Source: Limimaricola sp027213785 (GTDB taxonomy: Bacteria; Pseudomonadota; Alphaproteobacteria; Rhodobacterales; Rhodobacteraceae). From it: 64,000 bases of DNA. This document shows positions 55,794-63,365 of this stretch, in pieces. The number at the start of each line of letters is the position of its first letter. Position 1 is the stretch's first letter. The stretch covers positions 1 to 64,000 of the forward strand of contig NZ_CP193755.1 of the NCBI RefSeq assembly GCF_050847355.1. Reading direction: 5' to 3'. The notes beneath the pieces are model-generated. The model was not told the DNA's origin, did not search any database, and was given only the letters and a program-made list of their open reading frames with translations. Made by a program: the position numbers and the translations under genes.

Positions 55794-56396
55794 ATGCGCC
55801 CCGCCAACGAGGCATTGATCGTCATCGACATGCAGAACGACTTCTGCCCCGGCGGCGCGCTGGCCGTGGCCGAGGGCGACACCATCGTCCTCGGCATCAA
55901 CGCGCTGATGGAGGAATTCCGCGCCGTGGTGCTGACGCAGGACTGGCACCCGGCCGATCACCTCTCATTCGCGAGCCAGCACGAGGGCGCGGCGCCGATG
56001 TCGATGACCGAGATGCCCTACGGGCCACAGGTTCTCTGGCCCGACCACTGCGTGCAGGGCAGCCCCGGCGCGCTCTTTCACCCCGACCTGCGGACCGACG
56101 CAGACCTGATCATCCGCAAGGGGTTCCGGCGCGAGATCGACAGCTACTCGGCCTTCTTCGAGAACGACCATGCTACGCCGACCGGCCTGCACGGCTACCT
56201 GTCCGAGCGCGGCATCACCGCGATCACGCTGGCCGGCCTCGCCATGGATTTCTGCGTGAACTACTCGGCGCTCGACGGCGCCAGGCTCGGCTACGATGTC
56301 ACGGTGATCGAACACCTCTCGCGCGGCATCGACCTCGACGGCAGCCTCGGGGCGGCGCGGCAGGCGATGCGCGACGCCGGCGTGGTGCTGGGCTGA
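55794..56396 (+). CDS. pncA: Nicotinamidase
   Basis: PncA deamidates nicotinamide to nicotinate for NAD salvage. The 200-residue isochorismatase-fold enzyme shows the catalytic triad D12 (IVIDMQNDFCPGG), K109 (IIRKGF) and C154 (AMDFCVNYSALDGA), and metal ligands D50, H52 and H56 (TQDWHPADH). GGAGG precedes ATG 55794. Its stop overlaps the pncB start (TGATG), coupling consecutive pathway steps. Confidence 0.95.
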   Translation: MRPANEALIVIDMQNDFCPGGALAVAEGDTIVLGINALMEEFRAVVLTQDWHPADHLSFASQHEGAAPMSMTEMPYGPQVLWPDHCVQGSPGALFHPDLRTDADLIIRKGFRREIDSYSAFFENDHATPTGLHGYLSERGITAITLAGLAMDFCVNYSALDGARLGYDVTVIEHLSRGIDLDGSLGAARQAMRDAGVVLG

Positions 56397-57682
56397 TGGA
56401 TATCGCCACCCGCGTCTGGAACCACAAGTGGAAGATCGACCCGATCGTCCGCTCGCTGATCGACACCGATTTCTACAAGCTGCTGATGTGCCAGTCGGTG
56501 TTTCGCAACCACCCGACCACGCAGGTCACCTTCTCCCTCATCAACCGCACCAAGTCGATCCGCCTCGCCGAGCTGATCGACGAGGGGGAGCTGCGCGAGC
56601 AGCTCGACCATATCCGCTCGCTCTCGCTCACCCGGGGCGAGAGCACATGGCTGCGCGGCAATACCTTCTACGGCAAGCGGCAGATGTTCCGGCCCGACTT
56701 CATGGAGTGGTTCGAGGGGCTGCGCCTGCCGCCCTACCACCTCGAGAAGCGCGACGGGCAATACGAGCTGACCTTCGAGGGGGACTGGCCCGAGGTGATG
56801 CTGTGGGAGATCCCGGCGCTCGCGGTCCTCATGGAGCTGCGCTCGCGCGCGGTGCTCGGGCGGATGGGCCGGTTCGAGCTCCAGGTGCTCTACGCCCGCG
56901 CCATGACCCGCACCTGGGAAAAGGTCGAGCGTCTGCGCGGCACGCCCGGCCTCAGGATCGCCGATTTCGGCACCCGCCGCCGCCATTCCTTCCTCTGGCA
57001 GGACTGGTGCGTGCAGGCGATGATCGAGGGCATGGGCGACAGTTTCGCCGGCACCTCGAACTGCCTGATCGCCAAGAACCGCGACCTCGAGGCGATCGGC
57101 ACCAACGCGCATGAGTTGCCGATGGTCTATGCCGCGCTGGCCGACAGCGATGCCGAGCTGGCCGAGGCGCCCTACAAGGTGCTCGCCGACTGGCATGAGG
57201 AGCATGAGGGAAATCTGCGCATCATCCTGCCCGACACCTACGGCACCGAAGGATTCCTGCGCCGCGCGCCCGACTGGCTCGCCGGCTGGACCGGCATCCG
57301 CATCGACTCTGGCGACCCGGCCACGGGCGCAGAAACCGCGATCCGCTGGTGGCAGGAGCGCGGCGAGGACCCGCGCGAAAAGCTGGTGATCTTCTCCGAC
57401 GGTCTCGACGCCGAGAAGATCCTCGAACTGCACGCGCGCTTCTCGGGCCGCGTGAAGGTGAGCTTCGGCTGGGGCACGATGCTGACCAACGACTTCAAGG
57501 GTCTGGCCGGCGACGCGCTCGCGCCCTTCTCCCTCGTCTGCAAGGCCGTCGCGGCCGAAGGTCGCCCAACCGTGAAGCTCTCCGACAACCCCGAGAAGGC
57601 GATGGGCCCCGAGGCCGAGATCGCCCGCTACAAGCGCGTCTTCGGCGTCGGCCCGCAATCCCCCATCCCCGTCACCGTCTGA
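56396..57682 (+). CDS. pncB: Nicotinate phosphoribosyltransferase
   Basis: PncB joins nicotinate and PRPP to nicotinate mononucleotide with ATP. The 428-residue product has IVRSLIDTDFYKLLMCQSVF, the autophosphorylation/nucleotide region IADFGTRRRHSFLWQ, LIAKNRDLEAIGTNAHELPM, IRIDSGDPATGAETAI, VIFSDGLDAEKILEL and SFGWGTMLTNDF. Length and motifs are normal. It is coupled to pncA. Confidence 0.96.
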   Translation: MDIATRVWNHKWKIDPIVRSLIDTDFYKLLMCQSVFRNHPTTQVTFSLINRTKSIRLAELIDEGELREQLDHIRSLSLTRGESTWLRGNTFYGKRQMFRPDFMEWFEGLRLPPYHLEKRDGQYELTFEGDWPEVMLWEIPALAVLMELRSRAVLGRMGRFELQVLYARAMTRTWEKVERLRGTPGLRIADFGTRRRHSFLWQDWCVQAMIEGMGDSFAGTSNCLIAKNRDLEAIGTNAHELPMVYAALADSDAELAEAPYKVLADWHEEHEGNLRIILPDTYGTEGFLRRAPDWLAGWTGIRIDSGDPATGAETAIRWWQERGEDPREKLVIFSDGLDAEKILELHARFSGRVKVSFGWGTMLTNDFKGLAGDALAPFSLVCKAVAAEGRPTVKLSDNPEKAMGPEAEIARYKRVFGVGPQSPIPVTV

Positions 57683-57690
57683 GGTCCGCC

Positions 57691-57930
57691 ATGTCGCTCC
57701 CGCTCTTCGTCCAGATCCGCTGCAAGCCCGGCACCACCTACAAGGTGGCCGACGCCATCGCGCTCAAGGAGATCCATTCCGAGCTGTATTCGACCTCGGG
57801 TGCCTTCGACCTGCTGGTGAAGATCTACGTCCCTGAGGGCGAGGATATCGGCATGTATCTCAACGAGCAGCTGATGGGCATCGAAGGCATCGAGCGGACG
57901 CTGACGACGCAGACGTTCCGGGTGTTCTGA
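57691..57930 (+). CDS. Stand-alone Lrp/AsnC ligand-binding (RAM) domain protein
   Basis: A 79-residue protein consisting only of the Lrp/AsnC effector domain: LFVQIRCKPGTTYKVADAIA, IHSELYSTSGAFDLLVKIYV, IGMYLNEQLMGIEGIERTLT. It lacks the helix-turn-helix half. Such small proteins form dimers or higher rings and may bind amino acids. It lies 8 bases after pncB on the same strand with GAGGTCCGCC before its ATG, so it probably belongs to the pncAB transcript. Confidence 0.88.
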   Translation: MSLPLFVQIRCKPGTTYKVADAIALKEIHSELYSTSGAFDLLVKIYVPEGEDIGMYLNEQLMGIEGIERTLTTQTFRVF

Positions 57931-57941
57931 CCGTCAACGTT

Positions 57942-58847
57942 TCAGTAAGAGTAAGAAACGGGGCGGGCGATACTATTATTGCCCCCCTCCAATATCTTTC
58001 CGACCCCAGAAACTTTCACGTCATGGTCATAGCAGCAATTTAGCAGCCATATCCGGCGCCAAAGGTCCCCGTTTGGGTCGAGCCATTCGACAGACAAGCC
58101 AAGCTCTTGGGCCTCCGAGAAGTCGATTACTGCCCCATGCGAATTGTAGGTGTCTGAGGATGATATTTTTTGAATAACTTCTTTAATGGCGGCGGGATCT
58201 TTGTCCTTCAGCATGCCCTCAGACAAAATCTTTTCGGCCAACTGGCCCATCCTATCCACTGCCGACTTCGCCATAGATCTCAAAATCGGCGGTTGGGTTT
58301 GGTCATCTGCAATGAATTGGCATGGCACAGGCCCCAGTTCGGGAAGCACGAACTGGGGGTCGATGGGTCCAAGTTCAGACGTTACACCGAAGAGAATTTT
58401 CTCAGAAGACATCGCAATCACCGTGCCGCCAGACTTTGCTAGGCTTGGCACGATGACACGATAAGATTTTACTCGTTGCCGAAGAACAGTGACGAACTTT
58501 TCGACAGCATCTACAGATCCCCCTGGAGTCTGTATAATGAGGTCTATATCGTCTGTTTCTATTCCATCAATCACTTCCGACAGATCATCGGGATCGGAGT
58601 GATTAATTCCTTCGCTAAGTCGAGCAAAGTAGACGACAGCTTCTCGACCAGTTATCTCTTCAATATCGGCAATGAGGAGTTGTCGAATGTATCGATCTTT
58701 TTCTTTAGCCCAAAACTTAGAAGATTGCGACGGGAGTGCTAAGCTTCTTGGAAACTGATTTCGGAGTTTCCGATTGGGGGCTTCGGACATTATAGAATCC
58801 AGATCTCTCTGCGCTGAACACAAAAGATGACTCAAGCGCTGTGTCAT
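57942..58847 (-). CDS. SDH-type Clp-fold serine protease
   Basis: A 301-residue soluble protein of the serine dehydrogenase proteinase (SDH/SppA/ClpP crotonase-fold) family. IDLIIQTPGGSVDAVEKFVT gives the oxyanion-hole strand, and VIVPSLAKSGGTVIAMSSEK holds the likely nucleophile S139. ILFGVTSELGPIDPQ is the conserved follow-up. There is no signal peptide. GC and codon use differ from neighbours (many AAT, ATA and AGA-type codons), which points to horizontal acquisition. The start could also be ATG 58790 (MSEAPNRKL). The substrate is unknown. Confidence 0.85.
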   Translation of the reverse strand: MTQRLSHLLCSAQRDLDSIMSEAPNRKLRNQFPRSLALPSQSSKFWAKEKDRYIRQLLIADIEEITGREAVVYFARLSEGINHSDPDDLSEVIDGIETDDIDLIIQTPGGSVDAVEKFVTVLRQRVKSYRVIVPSLAKSGGTVIAMSSEKILFGVTSELGPIDPQFVLPELGPVPCQFIADDQTQPPILRSMAKSAVDRMGQLAEKILSEGMLKDKDPAAIKEVIQKISSSDTYNSHGAVIDFSEAQELGLSVEWLDPNGDLWRRIWLLNCCYDHDVKVSGVGKILEGGNNSIARPVSYSY

Positions 58848-58938
58848 ACTCAGGTGTAGTTAGAGTCTGTTTTCTCGGCGGAGTTGTCAACTCTTCCGTG
58901 TGATTCGCTCTCCGGTTGCCTTTGTAGACTACGAACAT
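58717..58938 (-). CDS. Possible small ORF overlapping the protease start
   Basis: A 73-codon frame beginning MFVVYKGNRRANHTEELTT, with a very good GGAGAGGG ribosome binding site 8 bases before its ATG. It overlaps the first 74-131 bases of the protease gene in another frame, so it may be a leader gene translated just ahead of it, or the remnant of an earlier gene. The product is polar and unrecognised. Support is limited to the ribosome binding site. Confidence 0.3.
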   Translation of the reverse strand: MFVVYKGNRRANHTEELTTPPRKQTLTTPEYDTALESSFVFSAERSGFYNVRSPQSETPKSVSKKLSTPVAIF

Positions 58939-59167
58939 GTTTGAAACCCTCTCCGCTTCCCGTGATACGCTACCAAAATCTGACCTTGACAGCTAGTATC
59001 TAATCCATAGGAGGCATTGATTCTCTCCTAACTTCTCGGTCTATCTAACCTGACTTCCAGCAACAACAAGAGAGTTTTGGAGGGTCAGACCTGCTTAAAG
59101 TTGTGAATTGTGACTTCTACGGAGGCGATCACCAGATTTTGAACAAACCGGTGGCGAGGTTACTTGG
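58939..59167. other. Low-GC non-coding flank of the protease gene
   Basis: This stretch is AT-richer than the chromosome average and holds no supported gene. AGGAGG at about 59010 is not followed by a usable start. The composition returns to the genome norm at the arfB stop, near 59160, which marks the edge of the putative insert. I saw no obvious flanking direct repeat or tRNA end. Confidence 0.4.
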
Positions 59168-59578
59168 TCAAGGCGTGCGCCGCAGCGCCTTCACCTCGCC
59201 CCGCTGCTTCTTCGCCTCCAGCCGCCGCCGCACAGACCCCTTGGTGGGCTTGGTCGGAATCCGCCGCTTCGGCACCTCGACAGCCTTGGCGATCAGCTCG
59301 GCCAGCCGCTCGCGGGCGATCTCGCGGTTGCGGGGCTGGTGGCGGGTGTCCTGCACGAAGATCACCACCGCGCCGTCATTGGTCCAGCGCCGCCCCGCGA
59401 GGCGCTTCAGCCGCCGCTTCACCGGGTCGGGGAGGTTGGGCGAGCGTTCCGCCTCGAAGCGTAGCTCGACAGCGGTGCTGACCTTGTTGACGTTCTGGCC
59501 GCCGGGGCCGGAGGCACGGGTGAACTGCTCGGTCAGCTCCCAATCCTCGATCGTGATGCGGTCGTCGATCCTTAGCAT
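59168..59578 (-). CDS. arfB: Alternative ribosome-rescue factor ArfB
   Basis: ArfB releases peptides from stalled ribosomes without a stop codon. The 136-residue product has the catalytic GGQ at residues 26-28 (RASGPGGQNVNKVSTAVELR), followed by the small RF-like domain and a basic C-terminal tail (IPTKPTKGSVRRRLEAKKQRG) that enters the mRNA channel. Length and tail are typical. ATG 59578 (MLRIDDRITI) is the natural start. A strong terminator upstream isolates it from the mini-locus at 59675-59871. Confidence 0.94.
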   Translation of the reverse strand: MLRIDDRITIEDWELTEQFTRASGPGGQNVNKVSTAVELRFEAERSPNLPDPVKRRLKRLAGRRWTNDGAVVIFVQDTRHQPRNREIARERLAELIAKAVEVPKRRIPTKPTKGSVRRRLEAKKQRGEVKALRRTP

Positions 59579-59629
59579 GCCTGCCTCCAAAGCCCTGCGC
59601 CCCAGATAGCGCGGGGCCGCGCGACATAC

Positions 59630-59666
59630 AAAAAGGGTCGTCCCCGGCGAACTGGGAACGACCCTT
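59630..59666 (-). terminator. Intrinsic terminator of the small-ORF transcript
   Basis: On the minus strand AAGGGTCGT and ACGACCCTT form a 9-base-pair stem (extended by three C-G pairs after one mismatch), followed by a TTTTT run. It implies a real minus-strand transcript coming from the 59675-59871 interval, ending before arfB. Confidence 0.82.
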
Positions 59667-59674
59667 CGAAGATC

Positions 59675-59703
59675 AGGAGGTGGGTCGGTTAGACCGTGAT
59701 CCA
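59675..59703 (-). promoter_or_regulatory. Split anti-Shine-Dalgarno element in the small transcript
   Basis: On the minus strand this segment reads TGGATCAC (59696-59703), a small hairpin region GGTC-TAACC-GACC, then CACCTCCT (59675-59682). Both arms are perfectly complementary to parts of the strong Shine-Dalgarno upstream (AAAGGAGGTGATCCA, 59789-59803). Together they mimic the 16S rRNA 3' end GGATCACCTCCTTT. The element could fold back to block the ribosome binding site of the second tiny ORF. Confidence 0.6.
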
Positions 59704-59731
59704 CCTGGGGGGTGTGCGCCCGAGGGCTGCC

Positions 59732-59788
59732 TCAGCCGCGCGCCTCCCAAGCTGTCCCGACACATTTCTCCAATACCCTTCTCGACAC
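59732..59788 (-). CDS. 18-residue ORF with a perfect extended Shine-Dalgarno
   Basis: GTG 59788 encodes MSRRVLEKCVGTAWEARG and stops at 59732. The 15-base AAAGGAGGTGATCCA directly upstream is complementary to the entire 16S anti-Shine-Dalgarno tail, with 7 bases between GGAGG and GTG, the strongest ribosome binding site in the window. The peptide is basic and not recognised. An alternative reading from GTG in a second frame would end RWITV at 59689. Confidence 0.45.
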   Translation of the reverse strand: MSRRVLEKCVGTAWEARG

Positions 59789-59802
59789 TGGATCACCTCC
59801 TT

Positions 59803-59871
59803 TCAGTTGGTTTCGCCTGATCCAAAGCTGGCATGGGAACGGCGATCGTCAAACAGAAATTTATGTGACAT
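59803..59871 (-). CDS. 22-residue ORF preceding the strong Shine-Dalgarno
   Basis: ATG 59871 opens a 22-codon frame that begins MSHKFLFDDRRS and ends FGSGETN, with TGA immediately before AGGAGG. No Shine-Dalgarno precedes it, so translation may be weak or leaderless. Its stop lies inside the ribosome binding site of the 18-residue ORF, a leader-peptide type of layout. Downstream of the TGA the same frame stays open to 59689. Confidence 0.4.
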   Translation of the reverse strand: MSHKFLFDDRRSHASFGSGETN

Positions 59872-59921
59872 TACGCGGGGGAAGCTTGTGTGTTGCCAAT
59901 CTTCGACAGCTGCGACGATTG

Positions 59922-60770
59922 TCATTCGGACAGCGCGTATTCCACGAACTCCGTGGTCTGGAAGAAGCGGAAATTGTCATCGGAGACCATGGTGAGCCGG
60001 ATCCGGCCCAGATCGTCGCGCCAGACCGAGATCCCCTCGAGATTGTCATGCACCCCGACCGCGGTCTCGAGCAGCAGCTCCTCGCCCGTGCCGTCGGCCT
60101 CGAAGCGGCGCACCCGGCTGCGAAAGCCGATGCCGACGAAATCGCGCTCGAGGACGTAGAGCTTGCCGTCCGGGCCGAAATCGGCGCCGGTCACCAGAAA
60201 ACTGTCGCGGCGCGGCAGGGTGAACGGGACCGTCCAGCGCCCGTTCTTCCAGCGATAGACCGGGAACGGCGTGTCGAGCCGGCCCGAGCGTTCGGGGATC
60301 GTGTAGAGCGCGCCGGAGGCGTCCACCGCTAGCGCCTCGAGCGCGCTGTTGAGCTGCATCTTGCGGAACGCCTTGGGGCGCGGCAGCACTTCGGGGCCGT
60401 CGGGCCCGGTTTCCGAGCGCACCCGCGCCCGCGCCTCGAACGACACCCAGCGCCGCCCGTCGGCGCCGATCGCCAGCCCTTCGCTATCGGCCAGATGCCC
60501 GGTCATGATCCCCTCGCGGCTCGAGCGCAGCGGCTCCGAGCGCAGGATCTCGACGCCGGTGATCTCGCCCTCCGCGTCGCGGATGAAGCGTCCGTCGACG
60601 ATCCGGGCCCGGTCGCTGATCGCGACGAAGCCGGTGCCGTCGGTCTCGATCGCGGAAAAGCCCCCGGCTTCGTGCTCGCTCTCGGGCCAGACATGGCTGC
60701 CGATGTAGTCGGCATGCTGCTGCGACGGGGCCCCGCCGGAAAGCAGGGCCGCGAGGATCATCGCCTTCAT
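59922..60770 (-). CDS. Exported esterase-like/phytase-like beta-propeller protein
   Basis: A 282-residue secreted protein (short signal MKAMILAALLSGGAPS). The beta-propeller family called esterase-like activity of phytase is recognisable from FSAIETDGTGFVAISDRARI, DSEGLAIGADGRRWVSFEARARV, LNSALEALAVDASGALYTIPER, DFGPDGKLYVLERDF and GISVWRDDLGRIRLTMVSDDN. The enzymatic substrate is uncertain; family members have phosphoesterase-like annotation without firm biochemistry. It is 4 bases downstream of mepA, so it is probably co-transcribed with mepA and the MFS gene. Confidence 0.88.
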   Translation of the reverse strand: MKAMILAALLSGGAPSQQHADYIGSHVWPESEHEAGGFSAIETDGTGFVAISDRARIVDGRFIRDAEGEITGVEILRSEPLRSSREGIMTGHLADSEGLAIGADGRRWVSFEARARVRSETGPDGPEVLPRPKAFRKMQLNSALEALAVDASGALYTIPERSGRLDTPFPVYRWKNGRWTVPFTLPRRDSFLVTGADFGPDGKLYVLERDFVGIGFRSRVRRFEADGTGEELLLETAVGVHDNLEGISVWRDDLGRIRLTMVSDDNFRFFQTTEFVEYALSE

Positions 60771-60774
60771 CGGC

Positions 60775-61692
60775 TCAGTCGCTCGCCAGCACGGCGGCGC
60801 ATTGGCCGGGCAGGTCGGCCATGGTGATCTCGCGCTTGGGCTCGGGCTCGGGCGCGTCGGGATCTGCCGGCGGGGCCGGCTTGGGGTTCAGGATGTTGGC
60901 CTGCCATTCGCGCGCCTCGGCGCAGCCATCGCCCGGCGGCGGCGGGTCTTGGGCTTCGCAGGCCGTGTCTCCGGGCAGGCAGTCCAGCCGGATGTGGAAA
61001 TGGGTGTTGTGCCCGTACCAAGGCCGGACCTTGTTGAGCCAGGCCCGGTCGCCGGTCTCGGCGTCGCACATCGCCACCTTGGCACCCGGAAAGATGAAGA
61101 TCCGCGCGGTGCGCGGGTCCGAGGCCGCGGCTTTCACGAGCGCCATGTGCTGCGGCGTCCAGTTGGCGTTGGTATAGGCCCCGCCCCGCGCCTGCATGTC
61201 GGTCGAGGAGATCGCCTCTCGCTCAGCCACCGACAGGTCCAGCCGGTCGGCGCGGCGCAGCCAGACATCGATGTCGATCCCGGTCTGGTGGCTGGCATGG
61301 CCGGTGAGCATCGGGCCGCCGCGCGGCTGGCTCATGTCGCCCACATAGATGCCCTTCCAGCCCGGCAGGGCGGCGGCGGCGCGCGACAGGTCCTGCACGA
61401 AATCGATGGTTTCGGGCTGCGCCCAGTTGCGATTGCGCGACAGCCGCATCGCCTGCCAGGTCGGGCCGGTCTCGGCCAGCCGCGCGCCACCGGCCTGACA
61501 GCCCTTGGAATAGAAGCCGATCGATTCGGGCCGCTGCGCCGAGGCCGTCGGGACGTGGCCGAAGAGCTGCTTGGCGACGCGGGTGTCGTTGGAATTCTGC
61601 GACGACACCACGGCGCGGGGTGCCGGGGGCTCGCTTTCGCAGGCGGCGAGAAGGCCCAGGCCCAGCAGGGCGGCGGCGAGGGGGCGGATCAT
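60775..61692 (-). CDS. mepA: Penicillin-insensitive murein endopeptidase
   Basis: MepA cleaves D-Ala-mDAP cross-links in peptidoglycan. The 305-residue LAS-family metalloenzyme has a signal with LLAACESEPPAPR (possible lipobox LAAC), IGFYSKGCQAGGARL, MLTGHASHQTGIDIDVWL (zinc His and Asp) and YGHNTHFHIRLDCLPGD (catalytic and zinc histidines). A Pro/Glu-rich stretch and extra cysteines at the C-terminus are usual in this family. Its ATG overlaps the MFS stop (ATGA). Confidence 0.95.
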   Translation of the reverse strand: MIRPLAAALLGLGLLAACESEPPAPRAVVSSQNSNDTRVAKQLFGHVPTASAQRPESIGFYSKGCQAGGARLAETGPTWQAMRLSRNRNWAQPETIDFVQDLSRAAAALPGWKGIYVGDMSQPRGGPMLTGHASHQTGIDIDVWLRRADRLDLSVAEREAISSTDMQARGGAYTNANWTPQHMALVKAAASDPRTARIFIFPGAKVAMCDAETGDRAWLNKVRPWYGHNTHFHIRLDCLPGDTACEAQDPPPPGDGCAEAREWQANILNPKPAPPADPDAPEPEPKREITMADLPGQCAAVLASD

Positions 61693-63050
61693 GCTGCTCG
61701 ATCTCCGTTCTTGTTGACCCATCCTAGCAGAAACAGCCCCAGCGCGAACAGGGCGATCACCGGCAGAAGCCCGGCGCGCACCGATCCGCTCATCCAAGTG
61801 GCGAAGGTGATCGCCATGGGCGCGAGAAAGGCGGTGGCGCGGCCCGATAGCGCGAAGAGCCCGAAGGCCTCGGTGGCGCGCGCCGGGTCGGCATGGCGCA
61901 CCATCAGGCTGCGCGAGGCCGAGTAGAGCGCGCCGCCGGCACCGCCGATCAGCGCGCCACAGACATAGAACAGAATGTCGGGAAGCCGCGAGCCGGGCGG
62001 CAGGGCAAGCCCGAACAGGCTGTCGCGGGTCATCAAGACGACCAGCACCGAAACCGCGATCAGGATCCAGATCGCGGCCCGGATCACCGGCTTGGGCCCG
62101 AGCCGGGCATCCGCGAGGCCGCCGGCGAAGGTGAGGATCGCCGCCGAAATGGCGCCGATGATACCGAACACGCCGATCTGGATCACCGACCAGTCCAGCA
62201 CCAGCGTCGCGTAGAGCCCGCCGAAGGCGTACACGGCGGCCAGCGCATCGCGGTAGAGCATCGAGGCGCCGAGGAACGCCGCGAGGCTGGGCCTGCGGGC
62301 CACGTCGCGCAGCGTCTCCCACAGCCGCGCGGCGACATTGCGTGCGGTCACGCTGGTGCGCGCCACCGGGCCCGCGTCGCGCACCCAGGCGAAGAAGGGG
62401 ATGATGAACACCACGTACCACAGCGCGATCACCGGCCCGACGGCGCGGGTGCCCTCGCGTGCCTCCGCGTCGAGGCCGAAGACGGGCGGCGTGCCCAGGA
62501 GCGTCACGCCGGCGTCGTTCTCGGCCAGAAACAGCAGCATCAGGATCAGCGATGCCACCCCGCCCCAATAACCCAGCGCTGCGCCCGAGCCCGAAATCCG
62601 GCCGATCATCGGGCCGGTGGCGAGCGAGGGCAGCAGCGCGTTGTTGACGTTGGTGGCCGATTCGGCGGCGACGAAGCCCGCGAAGAACAGCACCAGAGCC
62701 GGGATCAGCATCGATCCGTCCGGCGTCAGCACCCAAAGCCCCGCCGCGCAGGCCACGGCGATCACCGAGAAGGCGGCGATCCATGGCATCCGCCGCCCCG
62801 AAGCATCGGCCAAGGCGCCCAGAACCGGCGCGGTGAAGGCGATGAACAGGCCGGCAAGGGTCTGCCCCATGCCCCAGAGCGACTGCGCCGCCGCATCGGC
62901 CTCGGCCGGGCCCATCCCCTCGCGGGCAAAGCGCGCGGTGGCGACGGCGGCGAAATAGGGACCGAAGATGAAGGTTAGGCCCAGAGTCGCATAGGGCTGC
63001 TGCGCGAGGTCGAAGATCATCCAGCCCCAGATCCGCTTCTTCGTCGCCAT
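61689..63050 (-). CDS. MFS transporter of the UMF1 type
   Basis: A 453-residue membrane protein with about twelve helices. The N-terminal KKRIWGWMIFDLAQQPYATLGLTFIFGPYFA is the UMF1/Atg22-like signature, followed by AQSLWGMGQTLAGLFIAFTAPVLGALADASGRR, the MFS motif between helices 2 and 3. Bacterial members are uncharacterised; yeast Atg22 exports amino acids from vacuoles. ATG 63050 (MATKKRIWG) is chosen. It heads the MFS-mepA-phytase-like unit. Confidence 0.9.
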   Translation of the reverse strand: MATKKRIWGWMIFDLAQQPYATLGLTFIFGPYFAAVATARFAREGMGPAEADAAAQSLWGMGQTLAGLFIAFTAPVLGALADASGRRMPWIAAFSVIAVACAAGLWVLTPDGSMLIPALVLFFAGFVAAESATNVNNALLPSLATGPMIGRISGSGAALGYWGGVASLILMLLFLAENDAGVTLLGTPPVFGLDAEAREGTRAVGPVIALWYVVFIIPFFAWVRDAGPVARTSVTARNVAARLWETLRDVARRPSLAAFLGASMLYRDALAAVYAFGGLYATLVLDWSVIQIGVFGIIGAISAAILTFAGGLADARLGPKPVIRAAIWILIAVSVLVVLMTRDSLFGLALPPGSRLPDILFYVCGALIGGAGGALYSASRSLMVRHADPARATEAFGLFALSGRATAFLAPMAITFATWMSGSVRAGLLPVIALFALGLFLLGWVNKNGDRAA

Positions 63051-63365
63051 GCCGGTCCCCTCGCGCCTGTCGCGGCGGATCTGACAGGGCGACGGGGGCG
63101 GGGGCAAGCGCGGCGGGCCCCACGTGGCGCATCGCCGGCCGAGCGCGGCCCGAACGCCGCGTCGGGGGCTGGTGGAAGCGCGTGAGCCCGCTTGCCGGAG
63201 GCAAGGCGCGGGCGTAGATTCGAACCGCGCGCGACAGGATCGGAGAGCCCCCCGTGCGCCCTGCCAGGATCACCGCCCTGACCGTTTCGTCAGGCAACCT
63301 TGATTTGAATCGGGACGATCCGTCCGGCCTGTCGCCGGACGGTCCTTTCAACCTGCGAGACCATC
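63051..63365. other. Divergent intergenic region upstream of the MFS gene
   Basis: No gene was found in these 315 bases. It should hold the minus-strand MFS promoter and the plus-strand promoter of the 43-residue protein. The notable element is the strong hairpin at 63320-63342. Confidence 0.4.
63320..63342 (+). promoter_or_regulatory. Leader hairpin of the 43-residue gene
   Basis: CCGTCCGGC, CTGTC loop, GCCGGACGG form a perfect 9-base-pair stem, followed by TCCTTTC and, 23 bases after the stem, the ATG. It may be a 5' leader structure or a terminator of a short upstream transcript. Confidence 0.5.

Noticed and set aside
59103..59609. A plus-strand frame starting in the low-GC flank and crossing arfB
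   Set aside because: Nearly all of it is antisense to arfB, which has an unmistakable GGQ domain.
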